From: Patagioenas fasciata
Lineage: Eukaryota > Chordata > Aves > Columbiformes > Columbidae
Direction: 5' to 3'
Length of the DNA: 64,000 nucleotides
NCBI RefSeq assembly: GCF_037038585.1
Contig: NC_092520.1
Location: 63,260,001-63,324,000, forward strand
The translations under genes were made by a program, and so were the position numbers. Below the pieces are notes generated by a model. That model saw only the letters and a list, made by a program, of their open reading frames with translations, was not told where the DNA came from and searched no databases. Shown piece after piece: positions 62,001-64,000 of the stretch. Each line of letters opens with the position of its first letter. Position 1 is the first letter of the stretch.

Positions 62001-64000
62001 TTACTTGCAGATTCAACATTTGATTTGCTTTGTTTTTCCAGAGAATGTTATGGGACATAGTATGTGGGAAGAAGAGGGGAGGCTGAACTGATTAAGATTG
62101 TCTTACCAGAACTTCACCCAACAACTGGTTTGAAAAGCAACAGGAGTTAACTCTTGCAGAAGAGTTTTCCATTTCCCATGTTGCCATTTGATTCTGATTT
62201 GACTGGACAGCTTGTTTTCCTTAAAATTCTTAGAATTACCATAGATTTTAGCACTGTGGGCATAGCATCCGTTTATGTTTTATAAAATGGCATAAACAAT
62301 TCAACTATTTTCATCCTCAGCTGAGGCTGGTGTGACCATCAAAACTTGGCAACCATGTGGGCTGTGCTTTCTGGCTGTCTTGTGTCAGGATGTTTTTTGG
62401 GATGGTGCTTTTTAACTGTCTGAGGAAATCAGAGAAACCTTCAAGCCTGTACTCCGATCTAATAAAACAGACTTTGAGAATATCTTTTGGATGTGTAACA
62501 ATTTGTAACTTTCATGTTTGAAATACTGCTGGGATAGCTAGAAATACTTTTTCCTTTCTGTTTTTGTTCAACATTTGGCAAAAAGCGTATCCTTTTACAG
62601 CATACACATCAATTCAGTGTGTATGTTGAAGGTGGAGGAGGCTTAAGAAGGACCTGGAATCTCAGATAAATGTGGTCTTCCCTCATTGGTACTTTATTGC
62701 GGTGACTCTTCCTACCCTGAGGCAATTCTTCATTCTCTCCTTGGACCTGAACTGGAAATGGTTTAACCTTTCTTAATTCCTTACCCCATCTGCCTCCCAC
62801 CTCCTTCCTGATCACGCTTTTTGGTGTTGAAGGTTGCTCATAGAGGCCCTATTGCTCTGTGTGCTGCCACCACCTAAGCAATTATAAACCTTCCAATCAA
62901 TGCAAGTACATTAGGTCCAGGAAGGAGGATTTGCGGGATGCTGGGCATAGGTTCTAGGTCTAATTTCTCCCTTCTTCTGCTGTACCCCATAACTTCTGTA
63001 CTGCTGGCCTGTCTCTCTGCTGGGCTTCAACAAGAACTGCATTTTAAGTGTGAGCTTTGCTGTGATGCTTGCAGGCCTTTGCTCACCTTTTGCTATCAGA
63101 TTGATCAGTGATGAAGGGAAAAGAGGCCCATGCTCACCTTAACAAACCTTGCAGACCACCTGGTGCTTCTCAGCGCCGTGGTCCGCTCCTTGCCTCGGTC
63201 AACCAGTGACTCCGTAGAGAGCGTCAGCCAACAGAACTGACAACACAGAAACTGGTGTGGTATTCAAGAATAGTTGGTCATATATCCATATCCTTCCTTA
63301 AGGTCAGAAAGTGAGAGGTGGAAAGCTTACTCATTATGTTGATACAGAGAACTTACAGAATGGAAAGATCAAGAAGATAATGAGATAGAAAAGCTATGTA
63401 CTCTTCTTAAGCCATGATTGTATAGGGTTGTTTCAGAGCATTCAGGAAAATGGTGAATTCAAGCTGGAATTGGTAAGGAAGGAGGCTATGAAGTTGGCTG
63501 AGAAACTGGGGAGCCTTTTTTATGAAAGGAGATGAAAATAACACACATTTGGGTCCGTGAAAAATGAGTTTTGAGAGAAGTGGCTGATTTCAATGTACTC
63601 ATAAAATAAGTAAACAGTAGCAGAGATGGGTGGGAGAAGAGTGATCGAACCTACACTGAAACTTTAAAAATTGTCACCCTTCCGCTCAATCTGGAGATGA
63701 GAGACATTCCATAGAGTTGCCTGAATAAATTTTTCAATTTGCTCCACTTGTTTTCAGACTATCTTTAGCAAACTCAGTTTTTCTTGAGCGGACAGGTAGC
63801 AATCCAGCTTTGATCACAGCAGTCATCTCAGGATTGTATCATGTTGTAAAATGACAAACATAACTAAAAATATTTGAGAGCTATAACATAAAGCTGTCAT
63901 GGGTATTTGGATACTTCTGACGGAGAAAGAGAGTACCTAGTTCTGGAGATTATTTACTTCATGGCTACAATAATATTTTTGTACTTTGGAGAAATGTTAT
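59010..64000. other. Unique AT-rich sequence
   Basis: No gene or transposon recognised. Low-complexity tracts include a T/G-rich stretch (60780-60822), T-rich runs (60848-60878) and T16 at 61974-61989. A GC-richer patch around 63100-63240 has a few CpGs but not enough for an island. Confidence 0.55.

Noticed and set aside
1-64000. Bacterial-type features (operons, Shine-Dalgarno sites, CRISPR, insertion sequences)
   Set aside because: CR1 repeats, low CpG and the absence of dense coding frames show a vertebrate, bird-like genome; no such features are present.

Overview
The window looks like a piece of a bird nuclear chromosome that is almost entirely non-coding (intronic or intergenic). The main evidence is a set of CR1 (Chicken Repeat 1) LINE fragments on both strands. 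They carry the avian/reptilian CR1 3' end (ATTCTATG / ATTCTGTG terminal units) and the decayed end of the CR1 ORF2 protein (motifs such as [16 protein letters not shown] and SPSLE). The rest is mostly AT-rich, with CpG rare everywhere except at one place. No operons, rRNA, tRNA, CRISPR arrays or bacterial signals are visible. I cannot name the species.

Layout. 1-12.4 kb: AT-rich unique sequence, one CR1 (2.3 kb), a possible old LTR-like stretch (6.7-7.5 kb), small duplications, and two weak exon-like segments (1.2-1.4 kb minus, 3.37-3.45 kb plus). 12.4-14.6 kb: a dense repeat cluster with a retroelement-like fragment, then a long LTR-like repeat with a TA microsatellite and a nested CR1, then a minus-strand CR1. 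14.6-25.4 kb: mostly unique, two CR1 pieces. 25.4-27.4 kb: a second repeat cluster with a well-preserved CR1, a complete 166-bp hAT-type foldback element with 8-bp target-site duplications, and a second copy of the LTR-like repeat in the same orientation. 27.4-34.5 kb: unique AT-rich DNA with a few weak coding-like pieces. 34.6-35.85 kb: a repeat-free AT-rich block followed by the only CpG cluster in the window, with plus-strand splice-donor candidates; this is the best candidate for a gene promoter and first exon. 36-64 kb: unique AT-rich sequence with two more CR1 copies (47.6 and 50.7 kb), a GC-richer multi-frame open stretch (53.1-53.8 kb) and a half copy of the hAT element (58.9 kb).

No protein-coding gene can be called with confidence. 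The longest open frames either lie in repeats or have the length and composition expected by chance. If the CpG cluster is a promoter, the sequence from about 35.6 kb rightward would be the first intron of a plus-strand transcript, which fits the long exon-poor stretch that follows. I found no evidence of an undescribed molecular system. The most informative items are the transposon history (hAT element, nested CR1, paired LTR-like repeats) and the candidate promoter.
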